Source: Amycolatopsis sp. 195334CR
Lineage (GTDB): Bacteria > Actinomycetota > Actinomycetes > Mycobacteriales > Pseudonocardiaceae
NCBI RefSeq assembly: GCF_017309385.1
Contig: NZ_JAFJMJ010000001.1
Location: 2,604,001 to 2,668,000 of the forward strand
Reading direction: 5' to 3'
Length of the DNA stretch: 64,000 bases
Shown: positions 34,958 through 43,403 of the stretch, piece after piece
Layout: each line of letters starts with the position of its first letter
Position numbering within the stretch: position 1 is the first letter of the stretch
Notes under the pieces: model-generated
Seen by the model: the letters and a program-made list of their open reading frames with translations, nothing else
Databases searched by the model: none
Told to the model about the DNA's origin: nothing
Made by a program: the position numbers and the translations under genes

Positions 34958-36561
34958 ACGCGAGCCCGCTCGATGATCGCGTCCACATCGGACCCGGGAG
35001 GCAGTGTGCCGAACGCGACGCCCCAGTCACCGCCGAACCGCGACGCGCAGAAGGCGTCCGCGACGGCCGTCGGCGCGTGCCGCACCAGCAGCGAGCCCTG
35101 GAGCACCAGCGCGAGCGATTCGACGATGCGCCGCGCGCGGTATTCGATCTGCTCGAAATCGCTGAGTTCCTTGCGCACCGCGGCGATCGCGTCGTCCAAT
35201 CGAGAATCGGCACCGGTGCCGAGTTCGACCTCGGTGAAAAACGCTTCCACCGAATCCGGCTGCTTCGCCATCGCGCGCAGCGCGTCCAGCGCGGCGACGT
35301 TTCCGGAACCCTCCCAAATGGACATCAACGGCGATTCCCGGAACAACCGCGGCATTCCCGATTCCTCGATGTAACCGTTGCCGCCGAGGCATTCCAGTGC
35401 CTCGGCCGCGTGCATCGGCGCGCGTTTGCAGACCCAGTACTTCGTCACCGCGAGCCCGAGCCGCCGGAACGCCGCTTCCGCCGGGCGATCGGTGGCCCCG
35501 GCCAGTCGCATCGCGACGGTCGTGGCCGCTTCCGCCTCCAGCGCCAGATCCGCCAGCACGTTGGTCATCAGCGGCTGCTCCACCAGCCGCTTGCCGAACA
35601 CGGTGCGGTGCTCCGCGTGCTGCACGGCGCGCACCACGCCGTAGCGCAGGCCGGACGCGCTGCCCAGCACGCAGTCCAGGCGCGTCATGTTGACCATCTC
35701 GATGATGGTCTGCACGCCGCGACCCTCCTCGCCGACCAGCCAGCCGACCGCGTCGTCGTACTCGATCTCCGCGGAGGCGTTGGACCTGTTGCCCAGCTTG
35801 TCCTTCAACCGCTGCAGGTGGATGCGGTTGCGCGTGCCGTCGGGCAGCACGCGCGGCAGCAGGAAGCAGGAGAGGCCGCCGGGTGCCTGCGCCAGCGTCA
35901 GGAACAGGTCGGACATCGGCGCCGAGGTGAACCACTTGTGCCCGGTGAGCAGGTAGCCGTCCGCCGAGGGGCGCGCGGTCGTGGTGTTCGCGCGCACGTC
36001 CGAGCCGCCCTGCTTCTCGGTCATCGACATGCCCGCGATCAGCCCGCGCTTGCCGCGCGGTTCGCGCAGGCCGAAGTCGTACTCGCGGGCGGCGAGCAGC
36101 GGCTCGTAGACCGCGGCCAGCTCCGGGTTGTGCCGCAGTGCGGGAACGGCCGCGTAGGTCATCGAGATCGGGCAGCTGTGCCCGGCTTCGACCTGGCCCC
36201 AGGTGTAGAACTTCGCCGCCCGCGCGACGTGCACGCCGGGGCGGTCATCCTGCCAGGCCGCGCCGTGCAGCCCGTGCGACACCGCGACGTCCATCAGGTC
36301 GTGCCAGTGCGGGTGGAACTCGACCTCGTCCACGCGGTGGCCGACGCGGTCGTGCGTGCGCAGCTTCGGCGGGTTCTCGTTGACCAGGCGGCCCCACTCC
36401 TGCGCCTGCTCACCACCGGCCAGCACGCCGAGCTCGTGCAGCTCCGGTTCGGCCCACCCGCCACCTTCGCGGTGCAGGCCGGCCAGCAGCGCCGGGTCCG
36501 CGGCCACGTCGTAACCGGTCAGTACCGGGACCTGGTTGGTGACCTCATGGGTGGCGGGCAT
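34954..36561 (-). CDS. acyl-CoA dehydrogenase, AidB-like
   Basis: 535 residues, the size of E. coli AidB (541). Seen: N-terminal region with NENPPKLRTHDRVGHRVDEVEFHP in sections, MTYAAVPALRHNP, flavin-site MSMTEKQGGSDVRAN, HKWFTSAPMSDLFL, and LGGNGYIEESGMPRLFRESP typical of AidB. AidB-type flavoproteins bind DNA in E. coli and have weak isovaleryl-CoA dehydrogenase activity; in actinobacteria they sit in acyl-CoA operons as here. The 5' end overlaps the TetR gene by 17 bp; GGAGGA lies upstream of the ATG. Confidence 0.85.
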   Translation of the reverse strand: MPATHEVTNQVPVLTGYDVAADPALLAGLHREGGGWAEPELHELGVLAGGEQAQEWGRLVNENPPKLRTHDRVGHRVDEVEFHPHWHDLMDVAVSHGLHGAAWQDDRPGVHVARAAKFYTWGQVEAGHSCPISMTYAAVPALRHNPELAAVYEPLLAAREYDFGLREPRGKRGLIAGMSMTEKQGGSDVRANTTTARPSADGYLLTGHKWFTSAPMSDLFLTLAQAPGGLSCFLLPRVLPDGTRNRIHLQRLKDKLGNRSNASAEIEYDDAVGWLVGEEGRGVQTIIEMVNMTRLDCVLGSASGLRYGVVRAVQHAEHRTVFGKRLVEQPLMTNVLADLALEAEAATTVAMRLAGATDRPAEAAFRRLGLAVTKYWVCKRAPMHAAEALECLGGNGYIEESGMPRLFRESPLMSIWEGSGNVAALDALRAMAKQPDSVEAFFTEVELGTGADSRLDDAIAAVRKELSDFEQIEYRARRIVESLALVLQGSLLVRHAPTAVADAFCASRFGGDWGVAFGTLPPGSDVDAIIERARV

Positions 36562-37150
36562 CGGTTCCTCCTAGTGCGCGCTGGACGAAGGTTCGCAGTG
36601 CGGGCAGCGACTCGGCGCTCTCCGCGGTGAGCGGTCCGATCAGGACTTCCGCCGCCGCGCCGACCAGTGCCGCCGCGGTGACCTCGGCGTCCTGGGACGG
36701 CAGTTCCCCGGCGCGGATGCCCTCGGTGATCCGGCGGGCGACCACGTCGCGGAAGGCACGGCGGAACACCAGGCGCTCGGCCTCGATCGGCACGTCGACC
36801 GGTTCGGCGAGCAGCGCGTAGGCCAGTCGCGGGGCCTTGAGCGCGCGGGTGGCGAACGTGTCGAACACCGCGACGATCCGTTCGACGGACTCTCCCGGCT
36901 GGGCCGAGGCCGCCTCGACCGCGGCGACCTCGCGGGTCACCACCTCGCGGAAGACCTCCACCACCAGCTCGGCCTTGCCCGGGAAGTGCCGGTAGACGCT
37001 GCCGGTGGCCACCCCGGCCCTGGCCGACACGGCCGCCATCGAGCAGCCCGCGTACCCGTGCTCGGCGAGCAGTTCCACCGCGGTGCCGAGGATCCTGGCG
37101 CGCTGGGAGTCCAGGCGGGCCTGGACCTTGGGCGTGCGGCGGTACGGCAT
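36545..37150 (-). CDS. TetR-family transcriptional regulator
   Basis: 201 residues. N-terminal helix-turn-helix: ARILGTAVELLAEHGYAGCSMAAVSARAGVATGSVYRHFPGKAEL read in parts, followed by a ligand domain rich in Ala and Glu. It is first in the operon with the AidB-like dehydrogenase and the crotonase, so it probably represses its own operon in response to an acyl-CoA or related ligand. A weak TGAA-N6-TTCA repeat lies at 37159-37172 just upstream. Confidence 0.85.
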   Translation of the reverse strand: MPYRRTPKVQARLDSQRARILGTAVELLAEHGYAGCSMAAVSARAGVATGSVYRHFPGKAELVVEVFREVVTREVAAVEAASAQPGESVERIVAVFDTFATRALKAPRLAYALLAEPVDVPIEAERLVFRRAFRDVVARRITEGIRAGELPSQDAEVTAAALVGAAAEVLIGPLTAESAESLPALRTFVQRALGGTDARHP

Positions 37151-37192
37151 GCAAAGATTGAACGCCGATTCATTTCTTCGCGCAAGTCCCCG

Positions 37193-38176
37193 TCAGCCGG
37201 ACGGCCGCCAGTCGCCGTAGCGGTCCAGCACGGCCGACCGCAGAGCGGCGTCCGTGCGCGGCACCGGTTCCAGGAAGACCTCGGTCACGTCCGTCCACTC
37301 GGCTGACAGTTCGGTGGCCAGCCGCACACAAACGTGTTCCAGCTCACCCGCGTTGAGCGTGTCGACAAAATCGAGGCGCGCGCAGACCAGCACCTGGTCG
37401 GTGCCGAGCAGCATGGTCTGCAAATCGACCAATGCGTCCACTTCGGGCGCTTTCGCGAGGTGGTCGCGGACTCCGCGAACCAGCACCGGATCCGCCTGGC
37501 GGCCGATCAGCAGCCCGCGGTTGGTGCGGCCGAGGGTGTAGGCGACCACCGCGAGCAGCGCGCCGATGGCGATCGAGGCGAGCCCGTCCCAGACCGCGGA
37601 CCCGGTGAGGTGGTGCAGGCCGATGCCGGCGAAGGCGAGGAGAATGCCGATCAGCGCGGCGGAGTCCTCGAACAACACGGTTTTCGGTGCCGGGTCGTCG
37701 ATCAGCCGCAGGTGCTCGGCCACCGAGCGGTGCTCCTCCGCCGACTCCCGCCGGACCTGCCGCAACGCCTGCAGCCACGACACGGACTCGAGCGCGAACG
37801 CCAGCGCGAGCACGCCGTACGCGACCAGCGGGCTCTCCTGCTCGGCGGGCTCGCCGAAGACGGTGGAAAAGCCCTCGTAGAAGGCGAACATCGCGCCGGA
37901 GGCGAAAATGGACACCGCGGCCAGCAACGCCCAGAAGTACCGCTCCTTGCCGTACCCGAAGGGGTGCACCCGGTCGGCGGGCCGGTCGGAGCGGCGCAGC
38001 GCGGTCAGCAGCAGCACCTCGGTGATCGTGTCGGCCACCGAGTGCGCGGCCTCGGACATCATCGCCGACGAGCCGGTGATCAGCCCGGCGACCAGCTTGA
38101 GCACCGCGATGGCCAGGTTCACCCCACCGGCCAGCAGCACGGTCAGCGTGCTCTCACCACCGTTTTCGCTTGCCAC
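37193..38176 (-). CDS. cation diffusion facilitator (CDF) family transporter
   Basis: 327 residues. Five or six membrane helices and the CDF metal-site helices: SSAMMSEAAHSVADTITE (helix II, with the His/Asp ligands) and DSAALIGILLAFAGIGLHHL (helix V). HPFGYGKERYFWALL between helices II and III is typical of the family. The C-terminal 95 residues form the cytoplasmic ferredoxin-like domain. Probably exports Zn, Mn or Fe in exchange for protons; the metal cannot be told from sequence. GTG 38176 is preceded by TACCAT 6 nt upstream, fitting a leaderless message. Confidence 0.88.
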   Translation of the reverse strand: MASENGGESTLTVLLAGGVNLAIAVLKLVAGLITGSSAMMSEAAHSVADTITEVLLLTALRRSDRPADRVHPFGYGKERYFWALLAAVSIFASGAMFAFYEGFSTVFGEPAEQESPLVAYGVLALAFALESVSWLQALRQVRRESAEEHRSVAEHLRLIDDPAPKTVLFEDSAALIGILLAFAGIGLHHLTGSAVWDGLASIAIGALLAVVAYTLGRTNRGLLIGRQADPVLVRGVRDHLAKAPEVDALVDLQTMLLGTDQVLVCARLDFVDTLNAGELEHVCVRLATELSAEWTDVTEVFLEPVPRTDAALRSAVLDRYGDWRPSG

Positions 38177-38196
38177 CGGCCGATGGTAAGCGCGGT

Positions 38197-38628
38197 TCAG
38201 AGCCGCCGCAGGCCGGTGAGCACGCGCTCCATCAGCGCCAGGTCGGGCCGCATGCCCGGGGTGGCGATCGCGCCGTGCACGGAGACCAGGCCCTGTTCGG
38301 CCATGTCCCCCAGCAGCACCCTGGCCACCCCCAGCGGCACGCGCAGCCGGGCGGCCACCTCGGCGACCGACTTCGGCTCGGCGCACACCGCCCGGACCGA
38401 GCGGTACTCGGCGCTGACGTGGCGCCACTGCTCGCAGGCCCGGGTGGAGATCATCGTCTCCACCGCCAGGTGGCGCTTGGGTTTGGTGCGGCCCTTCGTC
38501 AGCACGTACGGGCGCACCAGCGAGCGCTGCGCGGGGACCGGCTCCGGGATCATCCTGGGCTGGCGAAACGGCTGCACCCGCTCCTGCGGAATAACCAGGC
38601 CGCCACGTCTGCCCGATGAATCGTTCAC
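38197..38628 (-). CDS. DUF742 family protein (orphan)
   Basis: 143 residues. The second half is a winged-helix-like fold (KSVAEVAARLRVPLGVARVLL, GDMAEQGLVSVHG) ending LMERVLTGLRRL, the DUF742 signature. These proteins usually stand third in actinobacterial 'conservons' (sensor kinase, roadblock protein, DUF742, small GTPase). Here none of the partners is present within the window. GTG 38628 follows GGAGGGG at about 9 nt. Confidence 0.85.
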   Translation of the reverse strand: MNDSSGRRGGLVIPQERVQPFRQPRMIPEPVPAQRSLVRPYVLTKGRTKPKRHLAVETMISTRACEQWRHVSAEYRSVRAVCAEPKSVAEVAARLRVPLGVARVLLGDMAEQGLVSVHGAIATPGMRPDLALMERVLTGLRRL

Positions 38629-38823
38629 AATTCGCCGCCCCTCCGCTCGCACAAATGAGCCTCACCGGCGACGTTGGCAGTGAGGAAACTTCATGCTACT
38701 GCCCTTGTCTATCCGCCAAATGGGAAAACCTGCCCGCACTGATCCATTGAAACTTCCGGGTGCTGAATTTCGGGGGTCCACTTGTCCGTAACGGACAATG
38801 CACGCTCCGAATGCACGCGCGTT

Positions 38824-39996
38824 TCAGCGGCGGGTGAGCACCGCCAGCGGAACGAGGGCGGCGATGCCGGCGACCACCGCGACGAGCACGTAGCCACCGG
38901 CCGCGAACAGCGGCCCGGCGGCCAGCCCGGCCAGCGCCGAGGTCGACCACACCACGGCGTCCACAGTGCCCTGGAGCTTCCGGTGCTGCGTGCTCAGCAG
39001 GCTGCTGCCGCCGACGAAGACCAGGTTCCAGCCGTACCCGAGCAGGAACAGGGACAACGGGATGCCGGTGGTGTGCGAGGTGGGCGCGGCGACCGCCGCG
39101 GCCGAGGCGAGCGCCAGCGTGCCGATACCGGCGAAGATGGTGGCCCGGCCGCCCCAGCGATCGGCGATGCGCCCGGAGATCGGGGCCAGCGCGAACATGC
39201 CGATCATGTGCGCGGTCAGGATCCACCCGACCACGTCGAGGCCGTGCCCGTGCTGGTGCAGTTGCGGGGCGGACATGGTCATCATCGCGACCATCGCCAC
39301 CTGTGCGGCGACCATGGCGAGTAGCGGACCGCGCACGGACCGTTGCGCGAATGCGGTGGCGAATCCGGTGTGGGCACGGTTTTCCGGGCGGGTGTCCGGC
39401 ATGGACCGCGGCAGCGCGGCGCTGACCACCGCGGCGCCCGCGGTCACCAGCGCGGCGACCAGCAGCGGTCCGGCCAGGCCCGGCAGGCCGAGCAGGTCCG
39501 CGGTGTGCGCGGCCGGCGCGATCAGCGGCGGCCCGGCCAGCGCGCCGACCGTGCCCGCCCAGACGATCGCCGACAGCGCGCGGCCCTTGTGCTCGTCGTC
39601 GTAGAGGTCGGCGGCCGCGTACCGGGACAGCTGGGCGCCGCCGTTGCCCAGGCCGAGCACCAGCAAACCGGCCAGCAGCACGGGAAACAGCCCGGTCACC
39701 GCACCCGCCGAGGCGACCAGCGCGCCGAGCGCGCCGATGCCGTAGGTGGTCAGCAGCGACCGCCGCCGCCCGCGCGAGACCACCAGTCGCGCCGAGCCGA
39801 GCGCACCGGCCGCGGTGCCCAGCACACCGGCCGCCGAGGGCACCCCGCTCCAACCGGGACCCGGTGATTCGGTGGCGATCAGCACCCCGGCCGTGCTGGC
39901 GCCGGCCATCGCGATGTTCATGCACGCCACCCCGGTGAACAGGGCGGCCATCACCCGGCGGCGGCTGACCCGCTGGTGGGATGTCGGCGCTGTCAT
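38824..39996 (-). CDS. MFS transporter
   Basis: 390 residues with about twelve hydrophobic segments. The loop between helices 2 and 3 reads LVVSRGRRRSLLTTYG, and SGRIADRWGGRATIFAG marks the equivalent loop of the second half. Divergent from an Lrp/AsnC gene 107 bp away, the common layout for exporters of amino acids or similar small molecules controlled by Lrp-type regulators. Substrate unknown. ATG 39996. Confidence 0.85.
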   Translation of the reverse strand: MTAPTSHQRVSRRRVMAALFTGVACMNIAMAGASTAGVLIATESPGPGWSGVPSAAGVLGTAAGALGSARLVVSRGRRRSLLTTYGIGALGALVASAGAVTGLFPVLLAGLLVLGLGNGGAQLSRYAAADLYDDEHKGRALSAIVWAGTVGALAGPPLIAPAAHTADLLGLPGLAGPLLVAALVTAGAAVVSAALPRSMPDTRPENRAHTGFATAFAQRSVRGPLLAMVAAQVAMVAMMTMSAPQLHQHGHGLDVVGWILTAHMIGMFALAPISGRIADRWGGRATIFAGIGTLALASAAAVAAPTSHTTGIPLSLFLLGYGWNLVFVGGSSLLSTQHRKLQGTVDAVVWSTSALAGLAAGPLFAAGGYVLVAVVAGIAALVPLAVLTRR

Positions 39997-40103
39997 GGGA
40001 ATCAAGGTTAGGGAGAAACAACCGTGATTCGAATGGGCGGAAAGCGGAGTTCCCGGCCAGTTGCCTGTCGCGCGTAAAGTGCGGCCCGGGGGTGAGCTTT
40101 CGC

Positions 40104-40595
40104 ATGGAAAGACCGCTGGACGAGCTCGACTGGCGCATCCTGGCCGAGCTGCAGGGGGACGGCCGGTTGTCGTTCAAGGAACTGGGCCGCCGGATCAACC
40201 TCTCCCCGCCCGCGGTGGCCGAGCGCGTGCGGCGGCTCGAACAGGGCGGGGTGATCAGCGGCTACCGCGCGCAGGTCGAGCCGAGCCGGGCGGGTTATCC
40301 GCTGACCGCGTTCGTGGAGATGCGGTGCACGCTCGGCAAGTGCCTGCTCAAGACCAGCCGGGCCGAGGACTACCCCGAGGTGGTCGAGATCCACAAGGTC
40401 AGCGGCGACCGCTGCGCCATGCTCAAGGTGCGCACGGCTTCGCTGGAGCACTTCGAAGGCGTGCAGGAACGGCTCGGCAACCACGGCGAGATCCGGTCGA
40501 CCGTGGTGCTGTCCACCCAGTACGAGGGCAGGCCGGTCGAGCCGCCAGCGGAGGACTTCCTGCGGGCGTCGCGGTCGGAGGGCTGGCGCCGCTGA
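40104..40595 (+). CDS. Lrp/AsnC family transcriptional regulator
   Basis: 163 residues. HTH: LDELDWRILAELQGDGRLSF and LGRRINLSPPAVAERVRRLE; then the RAM ligand-binding domain (YPLTAFVEMRC to STVVLSTQYEG). Such proteins sense amino acids and form octamers. ATG 40104 has GGGGGTGAG about 8 nt upstream; GTG 40092 is also in frame. It most likely controls the divergent MFS gene across the shared 107-bp region. Confidence 0.88.
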   Translation: MERPLDELDWRILAELQGDGRLSFKELGRRINLSPPAVAERVRRLEQGGVISGYRAQVEPSRAGYPLTAFVEMRCTLGKCLLKTSRAEDYPEVVEIHKVSGDRCAMLKVRTASLEHFEGVQERLGNHGEIRSTVVLSTQYEGRPVEPPAEDFLRASRSEGWRR

Positions 40596-40634
40596 GTTGG
40601 TCTGCTGTTCACCCTGGCGGGCTAAGAAGCTCCG

Positions 40635-42785
40635 GTGAACAGACTTCAGCAAACGGGTGTGCTCGCCCTCACGTTGGCGCTCGCGGTGACCGTGCCCGCG
40701 GCCGCCGCGCCCGGCGGGGAACAGCGGTTCCAGCGGGTGTCGACGCTGCCGGTGTACCTGAACTCCTCGGCGGCTGAGCACACCGCCGCCGAGATCGCGG
40801 CGGCCACCCCGGACGGCCGCACGGTGGTCTACACCGACTCCCCGGCCGAGCGGATCGGCTTCGCCGGCCTCGACGACCACGGCGGCTTGGTGCCCCAGGG
40901 CGTGCTCCCGATGCCCGGCGAGCCGACCTCGGTGGACATCCGAGACGGGCTCGCGCTGGTCGCGGTGAACACCTCCGAGTCCTTCACCGAGCCGTCGGGC
41001 GTGCTCCAGGTGGTCGACCTGGCGAGCAGGCAGGTGGTCGCCACGCACGACCTCGGCGGCCAGCCGGACTCGATCGACATCTCGCCCGACGGCCGGTACG
41101 CGGCGGTCGCGGTGGAGAACGAGCGCGACGAGGACGTGCACGATGGCGCGTTGCCCCAGTTGCCCGCCGGTTTCCTGGCGGTGGTGGACCTCGTCGGCGA
41201 GCCGTCGGACTGGGCGGTCCGGCGCACCGAGCTGACCGGACTGGCCGGGGTGGCGCCCGAGGACCCGGAGCCCGAGTACGTCTCGATCAACTCCCGCAAC
41301 GAGGTCGCGGTGACCCTGCAGGAGAACAACCACCTGGTGGTGGCCGACCTGGCCGGCGGGACCGTGCTCCGGCACTTCTCCGCCGGAGTGGCCACTGTGG
41401 ACGGTGTGGACACGGTGGAGGACGGCCGGGTCGAGCCGCGTGGTTCGATCACCGCGCCGCGGGAACCGGACGCCGTCGGCTGGCTCGACGACACCACGCT
41501 CGCCACCGCCGACGAAGGCGACTACCAGGGCGGGAGCCGGACCTGGACGGCGTTCGACGCCCGCAGCGGCCGGGTCGTGTTCAGCTCGGGCGCGGACCTG
41601 GAGAACCTGGCGATCAGCCAGGGCCAGTACCCGGAAGGCCGCGCCGAGAACAAGGGCGTGGAGCCGGAAGGGCTGGCCGTCGCCACCTACGGCGAGCACC
41701 GCTACGCCTTCGTCGGCATGGAACGCGCGAACCTCGTCGCGGTGTACAACGTCGACAACCCGCGGAAGCCAAAGCTCGTGCAGGGCCTGCCCACCGGCGT
41801 CGGGCCGGAGGGGCTCCTGCCGATCCCGGCCCGCGACGCGCTGGTGGTCTCGGCCGAGGAGGACTCGGCGGAGGACAACGTGCGCTCCTCGCTGAGCCGG
41901 TACCAGCTGACCTCGGAATCGCTGGCCAGTTCCTTGCAGCGCAACGAAGGCGCACCGTCGATCACCTCGCGCGGGATCGGCTTCGGGGCGCTGTCCGGAC
42001 TGTCCGCCGACGGCCGCCACCTGGCCGCGGTGACCGACGACGCGTACACGCCGAGCCGGATCCTCACCGTCGACGTCGCTCGCGCGCCCGCGACGGTGCT
42101 CAAGGAGAAGACCGTGACCAAGGACGGCCAGCCGGTGTCCTACGACGTCGAGGGCATCGCCGCGACAAAGGGCGGTTACTGGCTGGCGGTCGAGGGCAAC
42201 GGCAAGGACACGCGCAACCTGCTCGTCCGCACGGACGAGCGCGGGCGGGTGCAGCAGGAGGTCCCGTACCCCGTCGCGAACGCCACGAGCAACGGGTTCG
42301 AGGGCGTCGCGGTGCTCGGTGACCACGTGTGGGTCGCGGTCCAGCGCGGCTGGCCGGACAACCAGCCGGGCCAGACCACGCTCGCCCGCTACACCCCGTC
42401 GACCGGGAACTGGGCGTTCGCGGCCTATCCGCTGGACGCCGCGCCCGCGGGTGGCTGGGTCGGGCTGTCCGAGCTGACCGCGCTGGACGACGGTTCGCTG
42501 CTGGTGCTGGAACGCGACAACCGGCGTGGCGAGCAGGCCCAGGTCAAGCGGGTGTACAAAGTGGACACCGCGGGGCTGGCTCCGGCACCGGCCGGTGCGG
42601 AGAAGCCGCTGGTGACGAAGCAGCAGTACCGCGATCTGCTGCCCGCGCTGCGTGCCGGTGGCGGGGTCGTCGCGGACAAGCCGGAGGGGCTGGCGGTCTT
42701 CCGCGGTGAGCTGTTCGCCGCGGTGGACAACGACGGGCTGGAGGACGCGCCCGGCGAGTCGGTCCTGCTCCGGCTGGGGCAGTAG
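40635..42785 (+). CDS. secreted beta-propeller / 'esterase-like activity of phytase' family protein
   Basis: 716 residues. Signal peptide cleaved near VPAAAAP. The first 450 residues show WD/NHL-like propeller blades (LALVAVNTSESF, SGVLQVVDLASRQVV, PDSIDISPDGRYAAVAV). The C-terminal 280 residues contain the phytase-like esterase domain: SYDVEGIAATKGGYWLAVEGN, NGFEGVAVLGDHVWVAVQR, LTALDDGSLLVLERDN. Members are extracellular and may release phosphate or act on esters; activity is not proven. GTG 40635, with TAAGAA ending 6 nt upstream. Confidence 0.8.
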   Translation: MNRLQQTGVLALTLALAVTVPAAAAPGGEQRFQRVSTLPVYLNSSAAEHTAAEIAAATPDGRTVVYTDSPAERIGFAGLDDHGGLVPQGVLPMPGEPTSVDIRDGLALVAVNTSESFTEPSGVLQVVDLASRQVVATHDLGGQPDSIDISPDGRYAAVAVENERDEDVHDGALPQLPAGFLAVVDLVGEPSDWAVRRTELTGLAGVAPEDPEPEYVSINSRNEVAVTLQENNHLVVADLAGGTVLRHFSAGVATVDGVDTVEDGRVEPRGSITAPREPDAVGWLDDTTLATADEGDYQGGSRTWTAFDARSGRVVFSSGADLENLAISQGQYPEGRAENKGVEPEGLAVATYGEHRYAFVGMERANLVAVYNVDNPRKPKLVQGLPTGVGPEGLLPIPARDALVVSAEEDSAEDNVRSSLSRYQLTSESLASSLQRNEGAPSITSRGIGFGALSGLSADGRHLAAVTDDAYTPSRILTVDVARAPATVLKEKTVTKDGQPVSYDVEGIAATKGGYWLAVEGNGKDTRNLLVRTDERGRVQQEVPYPVANATSNGFEGVAVLGDHVWVAVQRGWPDNQPGQTTLARYTPSTGNWAFAAYPLDAAPAGGWVGLSELTALDDGSLLVLERDNRRGEQAQVKRVYKVDTAGLAPAPAGAEKPLVTKQQYRDLLPALRAGGGVVADKPEGLAVFRGELFAAVDNDGLEDAPGESVLLRLGQ

Positions 42786-42875
42786 CGATCCAGGTCACAC
42801 CCGGGGCTGTCACATCTTCCGGCGCTGCCGTGTCCAAGGGGTGAACGCAACTCCACAAGGCAGGGAGACAGCACG

Positions 42876-43349
42876 ATGGAAGCTCGGTTGAACGTCTTCA
42901 GCAACCCGGTGCTGACGAAGGCGATGAAGGGCCTCATCGCGGCGAACAAGGCGGTCGGCGAATCGTCGGTGCCCGCGGCGACCCAGGAACTGGTGCGGAT
43001 CCGGGCCAGCCAGATCAACGGCTGCGGGTTCTGCCTCGACATGCACACCAAGGAAGCGCTGCACGCCGGGGAGACCACGCTCCGGCTGAACCTGGTCGCG
43101 ACCTGGCGGGAGGCCACGGTGTTCACCGAGGCCGAGCGCGCCGCCCTGGAGCTGACCGAGGAGGCCACCCGCATCGCCGACGCGGCGGGCGGGGTCAGCG
43201 ACGAGGTGTGGGCCACCGCGGCGAAGCACTACGACGACGAGCAGCTCGGGGCACTGGTGGCGGAGATCGCCCTGATCAACGCCTTCAACCGGTTCAACGT
43301 CACCGTGCGGCAGCCCGCCGGCGACTACCAGGTCGGCCAGTTCGGCTGA
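42876..43349 (+). CDS. carboxymuconolactone decarboxylase / AhpD-like protein
   Basis: 157 residues. The AhpD core motif is present as INGCGFCLDMHTKEA with Cys50 and Cys53 forming the redox pair and the proton-relay His following. Such proteins are alkylhydroperoxidase-type antioxidants; it is not a true decarboxylase because of the CxxC. ATG 42876 follows AGGGAG. A strong bidirectional terminator separates it from the convergent Fe-S reductase gene. Confidence 0.9.
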   Translation: MEARLNVFSNPVLTKAMKGLIAANKAVGESSVPAATQELVRIRASQINGCGFCLDMHTKEALHAGETTLRLNLVATWREATVFTEAERAALELTEEATRIADAAGGVSDEVWATAAKHYDDEQLGALVAEIALINAFNRFNVTVRQPAGDYQVGQFG

Positions 43350-43364
43350 TCCCGCGGGGGAAAA

Positions 43365-43400
43365 CGAAGCCGGGGAGCGGTTCCCCGCTCCCCGGCTTCG
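43365..43400. terminator. bidirectional terminator
   Basis: Perfect 16-bp stem, arms 43365-43380 and 43385-43400, loop TTCC, between the convergent AhpD-like and Fe-S reductase genes. Confidence 0.85.
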
Positions 43401-43403
43401 GTC

